DNA of 64,000 nucleotides from Taxillus chinensis. Its lineage: Eukaryota > Streptophyta > Magnoliopsida > Santalales > Loranthaceae. The notes under the pieces are model-generated. The model was not told the DNA's origin, ran no database searches, and saw nothing but the letters and a program-made list of their open reading frames with translations. Of this stretch, positions 20,361-31,416 are shown one piece after another (the stretch's first letter is position 1; each line of letters begins with the position of its first letter). The position numbers were made by a program, and so were the translations under genes. The stretch lies in NCBI GenBank assembly GCA_023512835.1, contig CM042088.1, forward strand, positions 2,720,078 to 2,784,077, written 5' to 3'.

Positions 20361-21453
20361 TGTTGATCAAACCTAGAATTTGAATGATACAGATAAAATC
20401 CTATCTAATTTGATTTGAGACCTTGTATGTTTATTCTTGAGAGCAAAGCTAAGGATAGGATACATAATCCTGATTCGGACCAACGTGAGCATCGTCAAGT
20501 ACTTGCTAAATAACCAAGTCTTCATATGAAATAAGGATCACTCGTGCGAACAAAACACTTAAAGTTACGGACTAAAGAATCTGCGTCTTACACTTAAATG
20601 GACTAAGTTAAATAGATACAGAATAAGAATCCTAGTCTACATCTCGCACGGAGTAAGAAAGAACTGTCGTAGAATAAAAAGCTAAGTCTTTCACTCAAGC
20701 AGATTAAGGACAAGAAGACACGGAGTAAGGAATTCGAGTCTTTCATTTACGCAGAGTAAGGAAGGACTTGTGTGGAATAAGGACCCTAGTCCTTTGTAGT
20801 AAGGATCCGAGCTTCATTAACACGGAGTAAGGAATCTTAAAACGGATTAAGAAGACGTTACTTCACTTTATCAGCTTTGCATTCAAGTCATCAGATCATT
20901 GTGTCCCGATGTAAGAAAGATCCGTTGAATATCTAAGTCGTCTTACATGTGGATCACATGGAGATGTGGACATAGCCTTAAATGCAATTGGGATCACGCA
21001 AAGATATTTAATATGTTTACAACCCAAGATTTTGAGCACCACATATGTTGCAATTAAAGCAAATATTTTCCGAGAAGAATTCAATGCTACACAATCCTTA
21101 GAAAATACAGTTCCAAGATTGCCTCCCAGGGATGTTTATATATATTAAACTTTGTATATTTTCATATATGCGCATACATGTACAAGAGCTCTTAGAGATT
21201 AAATTGGCTAGTGTGTGAGTAATTGTAAAACAGAGTGCAAGAGAGTATCAACAGATCGAAAAGCTTGTTAGAAGCTTTAATCTGTCTTTATTTTGTTATA
21301 ATTATCTTTTAATAATAAAACAAAATACTTCCACTATCTAGTTATCTTCTGTATTGATTTTATCAGTTCACCAGAAAAGTGTTGTGCCGGAGAAGAAGAA
21401 AAGAGTTTTTGATAAGAGCCTATTCACCCCCCTTTAGGCTCTCAGGGACCATA
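20361..21453 (+). mobile_element. Copia LTR L3 (C1 family), plus orientation
   Basis: It starts TGTTGATCAAACC and ends CTCTCAGGGACCATA, matching the C1 LTR ends in reverse. CGGAGTAAGG motifs, the reverse complement of CCTTACTCCG, recur from about 20640 to 20860. A TATA-like TTTATATATATT lies at 21136. It diverges head to head from L2, with 128 bases between their starts. No clear TSD (left ATAAT, right about GTTAT). Confidence 0.75.
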
Positions 21454-22048
21454 GTTATAAACCCCCAGAAAAGTGTTGTGCCAGAGGTTTTATGTGGTTC
21501 ACTTCTCAACCCTCATGAAATACATAGTTATAAACTCCCAAATTTCAGAAATACATACCCACAACGATATAAATAAGATATTAACTACAGATCTTATGAT
21601 AAACCGTCAGATCTAACCCGAAATATGGATTTTCCCCAAATTTCCCAAAAACTCAAGGTTCATGCTATATTTCATATCATGACAAAATTCGTATAAATAA
21701 GAACATAATCAAGAGAAGAAGTACAAGAACCCCTACCCGGAGTGATTCTTTGAGCTCCACGAACCCAAATCGTCCCAAATTACCAAAGCTTCAAGCTTCC
21801 AAGCTCTCTTTCTCTCAAACACACCAACGTGATAGCGTAAAGTGGAAGCTCTCTTTATGTTCATCCTATTTATATTTACTGCTAATTTTTTAATTAATAA
21901 ACACCCAAAATTACATAATTAGCTTTGCAAGGTCCCGAACTCCAAATTGAACACAACTACAGCCAAAATGCATGCTCGTATCGCCGAGCACGATACCAAA
22001 ATGAGATCTTCATTACCAGTTAAATCAACCCAAACACGGGTCATTACA
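21454..22048. other. Remainder of LTR T2 to the right of L3
   Basis: It holds a duplicate of the L3 tail motif AAAAGTGTTGTGCC (21373 and 21468), the second copy of the 125-base T2 segment, a CT-rich leader (21775-21830) and a minus-strand TATA-like box. There are no genes. Confidence 0.5.
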
Positions 22049-22103
22049 AGTGCAAATAGTTAAACACGCAGGAGCAGATTACGCTAGACAGTTTATCACA
22101 GTT

Positions 22104-22639
22104 ATGTGAGAGACACACATCAATCCAGTAACTAGCTCAATTAATTCGATATGTAACACGTCAACCCAATAACCAGGTTAATTCGAGATGTGAGAGTTCA
22201 CTTCAATTCAAGATGGATATCACATCTCGAGACAAGATACTATTTCTCGAACCTAAGTTTAAAGAAATCAAATTAAACTCGAAAAGCTCTAAATTTCGGT
22301 TTGAGAAATAGAACTTTAGTTTGAAAAGAACTTTTATTTTTCGAACTGAAGTTTGGAAAAATCAAATCAAACTTGATAAACCTTGAACTTTGGTTCGAGA
22401 AATAAAACTTCATCTCAAACCAAAATTCTATTTCTTGAACCAAAGTTCAAAAAAATGATATAAACTTAAGAAAGAGAACTTCAATTACTTCAGTTCGATA
22501 TGTGATTTCCGTCTCGAACCAAAGTGAATTCTCAGGTTTCAAATTAAATAATTGAGCTAATTACTAGGTTGACGTGTCACGTCTCTCACATCTCAAATCA
22601 ATTGAGTTGATTAGTAGGCTGATGTGTCTCATTTCACAT
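22104..22639. repeat. Foldback element with two-part inverted arms
   Basis: The left arm (22104 to about 22205) and right arm (about 22540-22639) are inverted copies of one another. Outer ends read ATGTGA on the left and TCACAT on the right, and arms share GAGACACA(C)ATCA, ACT-(A)GCTCAATTAATT and CACGTCAACC. Each arm is itself two diverged direct repeats of about 45 bases. The core (about 22235-22470) has further alternating inverted blocks around TTCGAACC-AAGTT and TTTGGTTCGAGAAATA. No TSD was found. The RNA would form a long, branched hairpin. Confidence 0.8.
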
Positions 22640-23846
22640 TAGCTAACTATACGTCATTGCCGATGACTACAAATATATTTTCTCATTAAAAAAACAAAAT
22701 AAACAAAACAAATTACTTCTACCCAAAAGAAATTTTGGGAAGGGAGAGTAAAGCCGTTAGAGTTTGGATTTTGAAAGAATAAAATAAACATAATAAAAAG
22801 AATCCTAATTAATGTTCAATTTTTGGAACTTCTATATTTCTTTGTGCATCATGATATTCCTTTTATTATTAATGTAATAATTATTAAATATTTAATATTT
22901 TACAAAGTATCAAATTCATATTTGAACAGTATAAGTGATCTTGATCATTCATACTTAAAATTTAATATTTAATTTGTTGATTCATTGTGGATTCAAATTT
23001 AACTAAAAAATAACTAAAATATGAAAAAACATCTCTACATTGGGCTCTTTATTGCAATAGTAAATTTAACTTATAGCTAAATAATTGGCTAACTAATTTA
23101 TTTAAGTAAATGTTATTTTGAAATTAAATAATAGTTCTTCTTCATAGATCTTTAAGATACCTAATTTTAAAATAATAATATTAATATTTTATTAAGATAA
23201 CCAATAAATTTGTTTGAGTCTATTATTTGAATTTGTAAAAAGTAAATGAATAAAATTTTTAAAACTAATTTTTATTGCTAAATTATAACTAAACAATACA
23301 TAATCTAATGTGAAGGCTTTTAGAGTATTTAGAACGGGCTGGGTATTAGCTAAAAAAACTAGCTAAAAATAAAAAATAGGTTTATAAGAGTATCTGCAAT
23401 AGTTTTAGCTAAAATAAAAGTTAAAGTAAAATTTAGCTTAAACTCTATAAAATTGTTCTCGAATAGTGTATCTATAATATAAGTTATATTTAGCTTCAAG
23501 AAAAATTTAAGTTAAATTTGCATAAAATTATAGCTTTAGTTAATGTTGTCACATCATTTTTTATCCAAAAATTTCAATTTTATCTCCACATATAAAGATT
23601 TTTTATTTGTGAAAAGTGTTTTTTTGCTTCTAACTCCAACAACACTTTCATTTTAACTTTATTTTTATTAAAATAATAATTTTTATTATATTTTATTATA
23701 TTTTTTTCTAACTCTATTCCACACAGTTGCCCTCACAACCCTCCACTCAACCCTGACTCTTCATCATCGTCTGAGGCACATGCCCTGAACAAAAACAATT
23801 CAGTACATAAACCACTTAGTTATCCAGAAACAAGATTCTAGACACA
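22640..23846. other. AT-rich spacer without genes
   Basis: No coding signal. From about 23330 to 23720 there are MITE-like phrases (GAGTATCTGCAATAG..., TAACTCCAACAACACTTTC) and repeated TTAGCTAAA motifs, but no defined ends. The last bases before 23847 (ACACA) would be the left TSD of element G1, which cannot be checked because G1's other end is off the window. Confidence 0.4.
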
Positions 23847-24499
23847 TGTCATCACTGGTTTTCGTCCGGACCCGTTTGGGGTGGGCTCAAACTAATCCAA
23901 TGGTGAGAAATTTACAGTCGCCACCAACTGTTTTTGGGGTACAATTGGATACCCTCTACTTTAAGTAGTTTAAAGGTGTGGTTTGCGTTATCAAAGAAGG
24001 GTTCGGGAGTTAGTTACGTGTAGGGAAGGATTAGCACCCCTACAACGCCCTTTCGGTATCTATTCTCAGAAGATGAGGGTTTTTTTATTTCTTTTCACTG
24101 TGTTGGATCGGAAAGTCAATGCTTTTTACTTCGCTAAATTATTTGTCAAAGTTGTGGTAAAAATTGATTTACCCTAAATTTCTGAAGAAAATCCTAAATG
24201 TTTTGTTTTGTTTTTTTGTTTTTTTGTTTTTATTTGTTTTTTTTTCTCTTTTTTTTTTTTTTAAATAGAACATGAAATCTTTTTGGTTTTTGATTTGAAA
24301 ACATTTTTTTTATGCTTTTGTTTTTTCCATTTATTTTATTAGTCTTAATCTATGACATTTGATTTCTTAATCTAATGTGAACCCACAAATGGATAATTCT
24401 AAAGGATACATGTGAGTAGAGGGCTTTACATTTTTGTTGTTGTGGTGGTTGTAAAAAGACACGCTTATCTATTTTTGGTAATTATTATTTTTTTGTTTT

Positions 24500-25250
24500 T
24501 ATATTTTCTTTGTTTGTTTTATTTTTTGGTGCTGGAAAAGATACCCACGAAAACTAAGAATCTTCATCACCATTTCTTCTTGTTTTTGTTTTTGTTTTTT
24601 TTTTGTTTTGTTAAAAAAAACCGTTTTAATATTCCTCTTTTTTTTTTTTTTTTTGGGTGTTGGAAGATATCTAATGATAGCTTTATTATTATATTATTAA
24701 AAAATGTTTTGTTTTTATTTTTTTATTTTGTTGTTTTCTTGTTGTTTTTTTGTTTTAAATTGGAAAACATACCTAATAAAAACCAAACAAAATATATTTA
24801 TATAAAAAAACAAATTTTATACATCTTTTGGTTTTCTTTTGTTTTTTTTTTGAAAACTAACCTACTAATACCAAGAAAAATATTTATGTCACTATATTCT
24901 ATTTAAAAAAACTTTTTTTAATCTTTTTTTTATTTTTATTAGAAAACTAACTTAATAATACTAAGAAAAATATCTATATCACTATATTCTATTTATGTGA
25001 ATAAAAAAACATTTTTTATCTTTTGTTTTTTTAATTGAAAAACATACCTAATAAAACAAGAAAAATATATTTATCTCACTATATTATAAACAAAAACATT
25101 TTTTACACATTCTAATTTTGTTTGGTTATTTTTTTTTTGTGGAAAACATGCCTAATAAAACCATATCACTATATTATTCTATTTATATTGATTTGAGTTT
25201 TTTTTAAAAACAAAACATTTTTGTTTTACTTCTTTTGTTGACCACAATAA
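24500..25250. repeat. T-rich tandem repeats of about 90-140 bp in G1 LTR
   Basis: About seven diverged units start with GGAAAA(C/G)AT-CC(T/C)A(A/C)-AAAAC (near 24535, 24660, 24762, 24853, 24942, 25036, 25140), and most continue with AAGAAAAATAT-TTAT, ATCACTATATTCTATTTAT and a long T run. G2 lacks these, so the array expanded in G1's lineage. Confidence 0.7.
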
Positions 25251-26101
25251 AATAAAATAAAATAAAACATGCAACATAAATAAATAATTAAACCCAAAAA
25301 TTACAGTGTGGTGTGTAGTGAAATTTTAAATATAATCTTTCTAGTCCTCTTTTTTTTTGTTTTCTCTTTTTTTTGTTTTTGTTTTTTTGTTTTTTACATA
25401 TTACAATTACATACAACAAAATAAACAAATAAAATACAAAAATACAAAAAATATAAATAATAATAATAATAATAATAATTTAACAGCGCTTAAAAAAACA
25501 CAAATAACAAAAACGAAATTTAGCAATTATAACACAAAACAAACAATAATAAAAGGGTAGCGAAACCGACTTTTCCGATCTTGGCAGCGGCACCACGTCC
25601 GAGCTATCCTGTTGGCATCGAAAGTGTTGAAAGAACCTCCGAGTCCGGTAGAGAACTGTGAACTCGCCTTATGTAACATGCTGAAGTTTGGCCGGAATTT
25701 AAAATTGTCGCCGGAGATGGACCGGAACTTGGGAGGGGTTAGAGATTATTGGTTTAATTTGTGGCTTTATAGGAAGGAAGATATGTAGTGATTTTTTTTT
25801 TTGGTTTTTTGTTGGTTTGGAGATTGAAAAATGAGAGAGAGGAGATTTTTTTTTTGAGAATTTTCGTGGGATTTTTTGGGATGAAAAAGGAGGTTTTTGA
25901 TTTGTGTTTTGGGGAAGGAGAGTGGAGAGGAAGTAAGAGAGTAAGCTTTGTTATTTTTTTTTTTTTAAATTTTTTGTGGGCTTTTGGGATGGAAAATTGT
26001 AGTTTTTAGGAAGGAAAATGAAGAGAGAGGAAGAGAAAAAAATGAGTGTTTTTTTTTTTGAAAAGAAATTCGTTTTTTTTTTTTGAAAGCGGAAAGAAAG
26101 G

Positions 26102-26111
26102 GGTATTTATA
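26102..26111 (-). promoter_or_regulatory. TATA box of G1 LTR
   Basis: GGTATTTATAG on the plus strand reads CTATAAATACC on the minus strand. GA-rich leader sequence follows in the minus direction. N1 inserted only about 70 bases upstream of it, in the U3. Confidence 0.6.
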
Positions 26112-26177
26112 GTTAAAGAAGAAGAAGAAGAAGAGAGAGAGAGAGGGGGGGAAAAAACTGTCGGTGGTACTGTTCAT

Positions 26178-27672
26178 TGATAACGTGCATTTTATGCCGT
26201 TATTCTAGTGTTTATTTAGGATGTTTAAGAGCATGATTAGAGCCTTATTGCTTCATATATCATATATATTTGCTCTAACCCCTAGGAAGATGCTATTTGC
26301 AAATACATGCGCTTTTAAGCTGTTTTGGCAGATTTTGGACCTCACTTTTGACATAGTAGATGGCCTCAAACAATTGGCGTGCAAGAACAAAAGTTTCTTA
26401 GAATAATGTCCTCTACCTACCACAGAAATTTCAGAGCATTTGGAGCTGCACGTGAATTCACCCATTTCACGTGCAAGCATATTTTTGCCTCTCAGGCCTC
26501 TACAAGATGCAAGGAAGCTTGGGGAGAAGTTTGAGCTGATTTGGAGGTGCACGTGAATTCACCATATCACGTGCAAATTGGCGTGCAAAGATATTTTTGG
26601 ACCGATCCTATCGTTTTTCCATGCTGATCATTTGTTCCTGAAGGCCCAAGTCTAAATTGTGGATGGAAGATAGAGATTTTAAAGTTTCGAGTGCTACTTA
26701 TCAAAACTACGTCGTTTTGATAGATGGGCTAGGGTACACACCTCAAAGCCCATCCAAACTCTATAAATACAAGCCTCCACGCCTCTGCTATGCATACCTA
26801 ACCCCCCTACACGTTTTTAGAGAGAGAGAGGCTCCACGACTTGGAGGTGCTCCTTGACCTAGGAGAGCAGCCGTCGTAGCAGCCATCGCGGATTTTAGAG
26901 CTTGGATTTGAAGCTTTGTTGCGCGCGTGGATAAGAAGAAGATGTTGAGCTTTTCTGCTTTGTGTTTGCTTGTAATCATGTGTGAGTAGTCTTTTAATCT
27001 AGGGGAGCAATGTAGCCCCCTTGTTGTTTTGCTGTGTTTATGAATATTGGGTTTGGATGATTGAGTTTTGCATGTTTTATGAATCTGTTCTTAATACTAT
27101 CTTTGGATGTACACCTTGGTATTCTTATCCCTAGTCTGGGGTGGATTGAGATTCATAACTTATTTGTAATTGGTGTGATCATTATCCTTTTGCAAGTATG
27201 ATTTATTGGCTTTGCATGTTTGTGTGTTTAGATGACCATTCTGGCATACAACTCTTAAAAGGGCCTCAATGACCATTTGTTGTCCTTGGCTTATGTTTAG
27301 CATTTTTTCAATTAGACAACCCTAATACCATGAACCAGTAGAGATAACATAGGGAGGTGAAATTGTGACCCTAGATGCCTTTAATCCTTGAATCTTAATC
27401 CTAAAATCACTTTGCTTTCTTTGTTTATTCAGAAAACCAAATAAAAATTAGATCTTTAGTTTAAAAAAGAAAACTTTTTGCCAAGACATTTTATAGAACA
27501 AGAGTAATTGGGTGCTTTGATTTGAGAACTAGAGAACTAGGCTAATCCCTGTGGGTTCGACCCCTTGCTTGCTGCTATTCTTTTAGTGCAAACTCAGGGA
27601 ATTTATTATCTTGAAGAGAGATTTAACGACATTAGCTAGCTCTTTTAGAGAGGCTAAAAATTCTGTTTGTCA
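26178..27672 (+). repeat. N1 5' LTR
   Basis: It starts TGATAACGTGC and ends TTTGTCA. U3 boxes are CACGTGAATTC, CACGTGCAAATTGGCGTGC, one ACGT palindrome (26700-26719) and a TATA box (CTCTATAAATAC, 26759-26770). The U5 ends with CCCTGTGGGTTCGACCCC, a phrase typical of Athila/Tat LTRs. Confidence 0.95.
26759..26770 (+). promoter_or_regulatory. TATA box of N1 5' LTR
   Basis: CTCTATAAATAC lies about 40 bases downstream of the ACGT palindrome. The same box is at 31998-32009 in the 3' LTR. Confidence 0.8.
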
Positions 27673-27675
27673 AAT

Positions 27676-27693
27676 TGGCGCCGTTGCCGGGGA
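27676..27693 (+). other. Primer binding site of N1 (tRNA-Asp type)
   Basis: TGGCGCCGTTGCCGGGGA starts three bases after the 5' LTR. This is the primer site usual in Athila and related plant gypsy elements. Confidence 0.9.
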
Positions 27694-27907
27694 TTCAACG
27701 GTTAATTAGTTTTTAGAAATCAACATTGAGTGAAATTGTTTAAATTCTGATCTTGGTGTTTTATTTTGTCTTTTATTTTCTGTTATTTTGTGTTCTTTGT
27801 TTGTTTATTTTGCATTGTTCGGAGCTGCTGGGTGTGTTCTTGTTGTTTTTCAGGAACATACACCAAGTGTTTGAAGAATTGCTAGTTGTGTATGCGACGA
27901 GGGGAAC

Positions 27908-29353
27908 TTGTGTCCTTTAATCCAGAACCTGAACAACACTCCAATGGATAGAAAGTTTGGAGATGAGGAGGAGCTAACCATGGAACAATGTTTGGAAAGG
28001 ATGATCCAAGGAAACAAATATTTGTGGGAAAACCAAGGGAGAGATGAGGAGAATTCAATGATAACAGACCAACATGTTTATGTTCCAGGCCATGCAGCAG
28101 ATCAATTTTCATATAGTGCTTGGGATTGCACTATCTATGATCCTCCCACAAGCAGCTATTCATACCAGGAGCCTCCTTGTTATGGTGGGACTATTAATGG
28201 AGATGGTAGAGAAGTATGGCCAACTTACACCCAACCTGAGGGTGACTACTATCCACAGGAACCACCACCTGAGGAGTTTAATGGTTTCTTCAATGGATAT
28301 TCTGAGAACATATGGGTTGGGCAATATCAAGATGAAGCTTACTCTGAAGCCCCACTCTATGGCAATTATTGTCCATATCAACAACAAGAGTGGCAGCCCC
28401 AAGTTGAAGATGAAGAAACCAGAAGAGAGGGAGAGGAATTGAATGAAAGGCTAGGAAGTTTGGAGACTACCGTAAAAAATATAGAGCAATTATTGATGAG
28501 TATGGTTCAAAATACAGATAACGGAGTCTCATCTAACTCCTTTGCTGGTGACACAGAGATAGAGACTGAAGAGAATTGCAAAGCCATCACTCCAACTTCC
28601 ATGTATCAATCTTTGACATCTGCCTCACAAGAATGGGAGTTTTCTGCTAATAATGATTCTGAAGATGAAGCTCGCATTCTAGCTGGTCAAACCATTAATG
28701 ATGCTATAGACCAAGAAGTGGATACAAGGGCAATGGTTCATTATGATGAGGTTGTCCCTCCACCACAATTTAATAGCCCATGTGATGTATCCACTTCAAC
28801 TCTTCCCATGGTTGGAGCTTATGAGGACAATTTGAAGTATTTTTCTATCCAAGAAGAAGAGGAAGACTTGAATTGTTCTGGGGTGTTAGAAGAACATGAG
28901 AAACCAATAAATGACAACCGAACGATGCAGCAACAAATCTTGGATGATGATGCTATAATTCTCATCTCTGAAGGCACATCAAACCAAGGTACTCTTTATG
29001 AAGACAAGCTACATGAGCCCACCACTACTATGTTTGCTTTGGAATCATCTTCCCTTATACAAGAGAAGGAAATGCTTGACAAGGGAGGTAACCATGCGTG
29101 CATCATGACTACTCCAATTGTGGAGTATGCTGAATTTGTTTTACCACCTCGATGGAATGAGAGGAAGGAGAACCATAAGTTTGTGGAGGTGTCTCCCTAT
29201 CAACAATTGAATCACGAGTTCAAGTGGCTCCCACAGCGGTTCATTCATCCGATTGCTATGGTCTACGAGACTGCTGAGGTTTACAATGCAAGGATGAAAG
29301 CCTTTCATACATTGGTTGAGCTTAGAATGACAAAGTCTAGCTACAGACTTTAA
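27908..29353 (+). CDS. N1 open frame, gag-region-like protein of unknown function
   Basis: 481 intact codons are the only long frame of N1. The protein is acidic and rich in Glu, Gln, Tyr and Pro. Residues about 60-170 have repeated Tyr/Pro/Gly patches. About 170-202 is a charged heptad-like stretch (EELNERLGSLETTVKNIEQ) that could form a short coiled coil. The last 80 residues contain EFVLPPRWNERKE and FKWLPQRFIHPIAMVYET. No zinc knuckle, protease motif or catalytic site is visible. A second in-frame ATG lies at 27944. The stop is followed by AAAGCGCTGGTTGGGAGGCA, a phrase commonly found after the last gene of Athila-like elements, so this frame may be a relic of a fused gag-pol end. It is intact in a young element, so it may still be selected. 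The function is not known. Confidence 0.75.
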   Translation: MCPLIQNLNNTPMDRKFGDEEELTMEQCLERMIQGNKYLWENQGRDEENSMITDQHVYVPGHAADQFSYSAWDCTIYDPPTSSYSYQEPPCYGGTINGDGREVWPTYTQPEGDYYPQEPPPEEFNGFFNGYSENIWVGQYQDEAYSEAPLYGNYCPYQQQEWQPQVEDEETRREGEELNERLGSLETTVKNIEQLLMSMVQNTDNGVSSNSFAGDTEIETEENCKAITPTSMYQSLTSASQEWEFSANNDSEDEARILAGQTINDAIDQEVDTRAMVHYDEVVPPPQFNSPCDVSTSTLPMVGAYEDNLKYFSIQEEEEDLNCSGVLEEHEKPINDNRTMQQQILDDDAIILISEGTSNQGTLYEDKLHEPTTTMFALESSSLIQEKEMLDKGGNHACIMTTPIVEYAEFVLPPRWNERKENHKFVEVSPYQQLNHEFKWLPQRFIHPIAMVYETAEVYNARMKAFHTLVELRMTKSSYRL

Positions 29354-29589
29354 ATAAAGCGCTGGTTGGGAGGCAACTCAATGTTTATTGCTATGTTTTA
29401 TTTTATGTTATTTTCTTTTATTTATTTATTTTTATTCAATCAATTGTTTGCAAGCTAACCATTGTGCAGGAGACTTTGCTTCTTTCTTAACTAATCATTT
29501 GCAGGATGAGCAAATTATTGGGTCCTGAACTTGTGGAATTGTTTTTAAAGTCAAAGTCAAGGAGCAAGGAGCAAGTGAAGCCCAAACGT

Positions 29590-29905
29590 GCATGAAGATG
29601 GGCTCAACCAATTCACGTGCAAGGGCTATTTTGGTCAAAACACTCTAAAAATTTAGGGGCACGTGTATCACGCCAATTGGAGCATCTTTCCTTCTGCACG
29701 CTATATAAAGAGAGGCCATCTTCAAAGGCTTCCACACCAAAATCACTCCAGTGGGATCTTTGCTTGCTACTACATGATGGCTATTCTGCAAGGGAGAGAA
29801 ACTTGGGAAGTGCGCGGTGAGACGTCGGTTGACTTTGTGGCTCAGGTACGACGAATGGTGGCCAATGTCATCTACTATTACAATGTGCCAAACCAGGGGT
29901 AAGTG
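29590..29905 (+). other. LTR-U3-like module with TATA box and 42-codon frame inside N1
   Basis: Within the N1 interior, AATTCACGTGCAAG (29620) and CACGTGTATCACGCCAATTGG resemble the U3 boxes of the N1 LTR. A TATA box (CTATATAAAGAG, 29700-29711) follows. A short frame starts at ATGATG (29774), reads MMAILQGRETWEVRG and then VDFVAQVRRMVANVIYYYN, and stops at 29900. Its last codons overlap GGGGTAAGTG, a good splice donor. Thereafter GAGGACATAGCATATTTTAAG (about 29930) echoes the motif just before the 3' LTR. It could be an internal promoter with an acquired exon or a remnant of an older LTR. Confidence 0.45.
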
Positions 29906-31402
29906 TTTTTCCTACTCCCTATTTTATGCCATGAGGACATAGCATATTTTAAGTGTGGTGTATGGGAGTGACTTAAGCCACTTGCTTGTCTTTTATGTTG
30001 TGATTGCATGTTTTATTTAAAAAAAATAAAAAATAAAAAAATTTAGTTGCATGATTGTTTGAGTTGTTTGCTTGAATGATTTGCTTGTGGAGACATGGAT
30101 ATTAAGTATGCAATTTTGGCTTAAAATTTAATTTTTATGCCACATTAGTATCATGTTGTGATAAGGGTGTTAAAGTAGTTAAAATGTGCTCTGAATTGGT
30201 TTAATCATGTCTTTATCTTTTAAATGATATCACCATGTTTTTGGAGCTGAGTTTTAAATATTAGCTGAGCATGAAATGCTATGATAGACCTAAGTAACCC
30301 TTAAAGTTGAGTGAAAAAGAAATGCAAAATGAGAAAAACTTCTTTTAGCCTTTGAGTGACATTTATGGTTTATGGGTAATAGTTTGATTTGCTACTCTTC
30401 TTGCATTCAACATTGGTTATTTAATGGTAGGAGTCAAGTAAGCATGTGATTACTTATTAGTGCTCCGTGTTTGGTGTGTTGCTAGTGATACAAGGCCATT
30501 TAAGTCACTTTGACTTCCTATGTATCCTAATTTTTGTTTGTTGTGTTGTAAATATAAAAGGCTGTGATATAGAATGTGAAAAAGCCATCACTTAATTGGA
30601 AAATGGGATGTGAGACATCAATGAATTTCTGTCTCTCCTTATGTAGCAAAATGGCAAGGAGTTTGCATTAAAAAAAAAATCAGTCTTATTTATGTGTTAT
30701 ATGAGTAAAAAAAAGAGTGAATAATCCATCAAGGGAGAGCATAAAATGCAACCTTGTAAGGTTATTACTAAAAAAAAAAGATTCAGAATAAAAGCCACAC
30801 TGGCTTGATGTTTATGTGTGATTATTTATTTATGAAGCCACATTGGCTAAATTGTGTTTGTTTTAAGAGTGTTGAGCTCAATTCTTTAGCTCATGATTTT
30901 GTTTTATTGAGTTAGTAGACTAGAGTGTGAGTTCAAATAAAGTAGAATAGAGAGTGTGTTTTCTTTGATGAGCACAATAGGGAACTCTCATGATTGCTTG
31001 GCAAGTACTTAATCAATAGCTGATGGCGAGTGTAGAGATAGAGTTTTCCATCCATTGTTCATTGATAGGTATTGGGCTTGAGAATTATTATATTTGAGTG
31101 AGGCTGCTTATCCTTGGTAAGAACTTAAAGGGAAACTAGGTGCTATTTTTATCATGGATTGTTTGCTCATATCTGAAATTTAAGTGGTGATATTGCATGG
31201 TTGTTGGACTAGGGATATGAACATGAATGAACTAAGTTATGACTCATTTTGATGCTTAAATTCCCATTTCATCATGATAGAGTTGCATGCTTAGGAAACC
31301 ATGATTCTCCTTGATTGTTATTTTATTTTTCTTCCGTTTGACTGCGTGTTTATTTTATTTTTGCATGCTTGTATGTTTTTGCTTGAGGACAAGCAATGGT
31401 TC
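29906..31402 (+). other. N1 interior 3' region, no genes
   Basis: AT-rich, with no open frame of note. Short A runs (30012-30045, 30670, 30712, 30770) and repeated 'CCACATTGGCT/CCACACTGGCT' phrases (30796, 30838) are visible. It ends in GCTTGAGGACAAGCAATGGT, a standard 3' end of Athila-like interiors. Confidence 0.5.
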
Positions 31403-31416
31403 AAGTGTGGTGTATT
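31403..31416 (+). other. Polypurine-like tract of N1
   Basis: AAGTGTGGTGTATT lies directly before TGATAACG. It occupies the position of the plus-strand primer and has the form usual in Athila-like elements. Confidence 0.65.

Larger units (their letters stand above)
18602..22048 (-). mobile_element. Gypsy LTR T2 (T1 relative), reverse, containing an assembly gap and two copia LTRs
   Basis: The left edge TATCATGCCCC with CATGCCCGCACC and ACAAGTGGTTGGTGAC matches the T1 left end. The right edge CACGGGTCATTACA reads TGTAATGACCCG on the minus strand, a typical chromovirus LTR start. The CT-rich leader and CCTATTTATATTT box near 21866 parallel T1. Left flank CCAAT and right flank AGTGC do not match, so no TSD supports it. 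Inside lie the 500-N gap, L2 and L3. Confidence 0.6.

Noticed and set aside
24412..24906. 164-codon frame rich in Phe, Leu and Lys that looks membrane-like
   Set aside because: It is a translation of T-rich low-complexity LTR repeats; there is no codon structure or start context.
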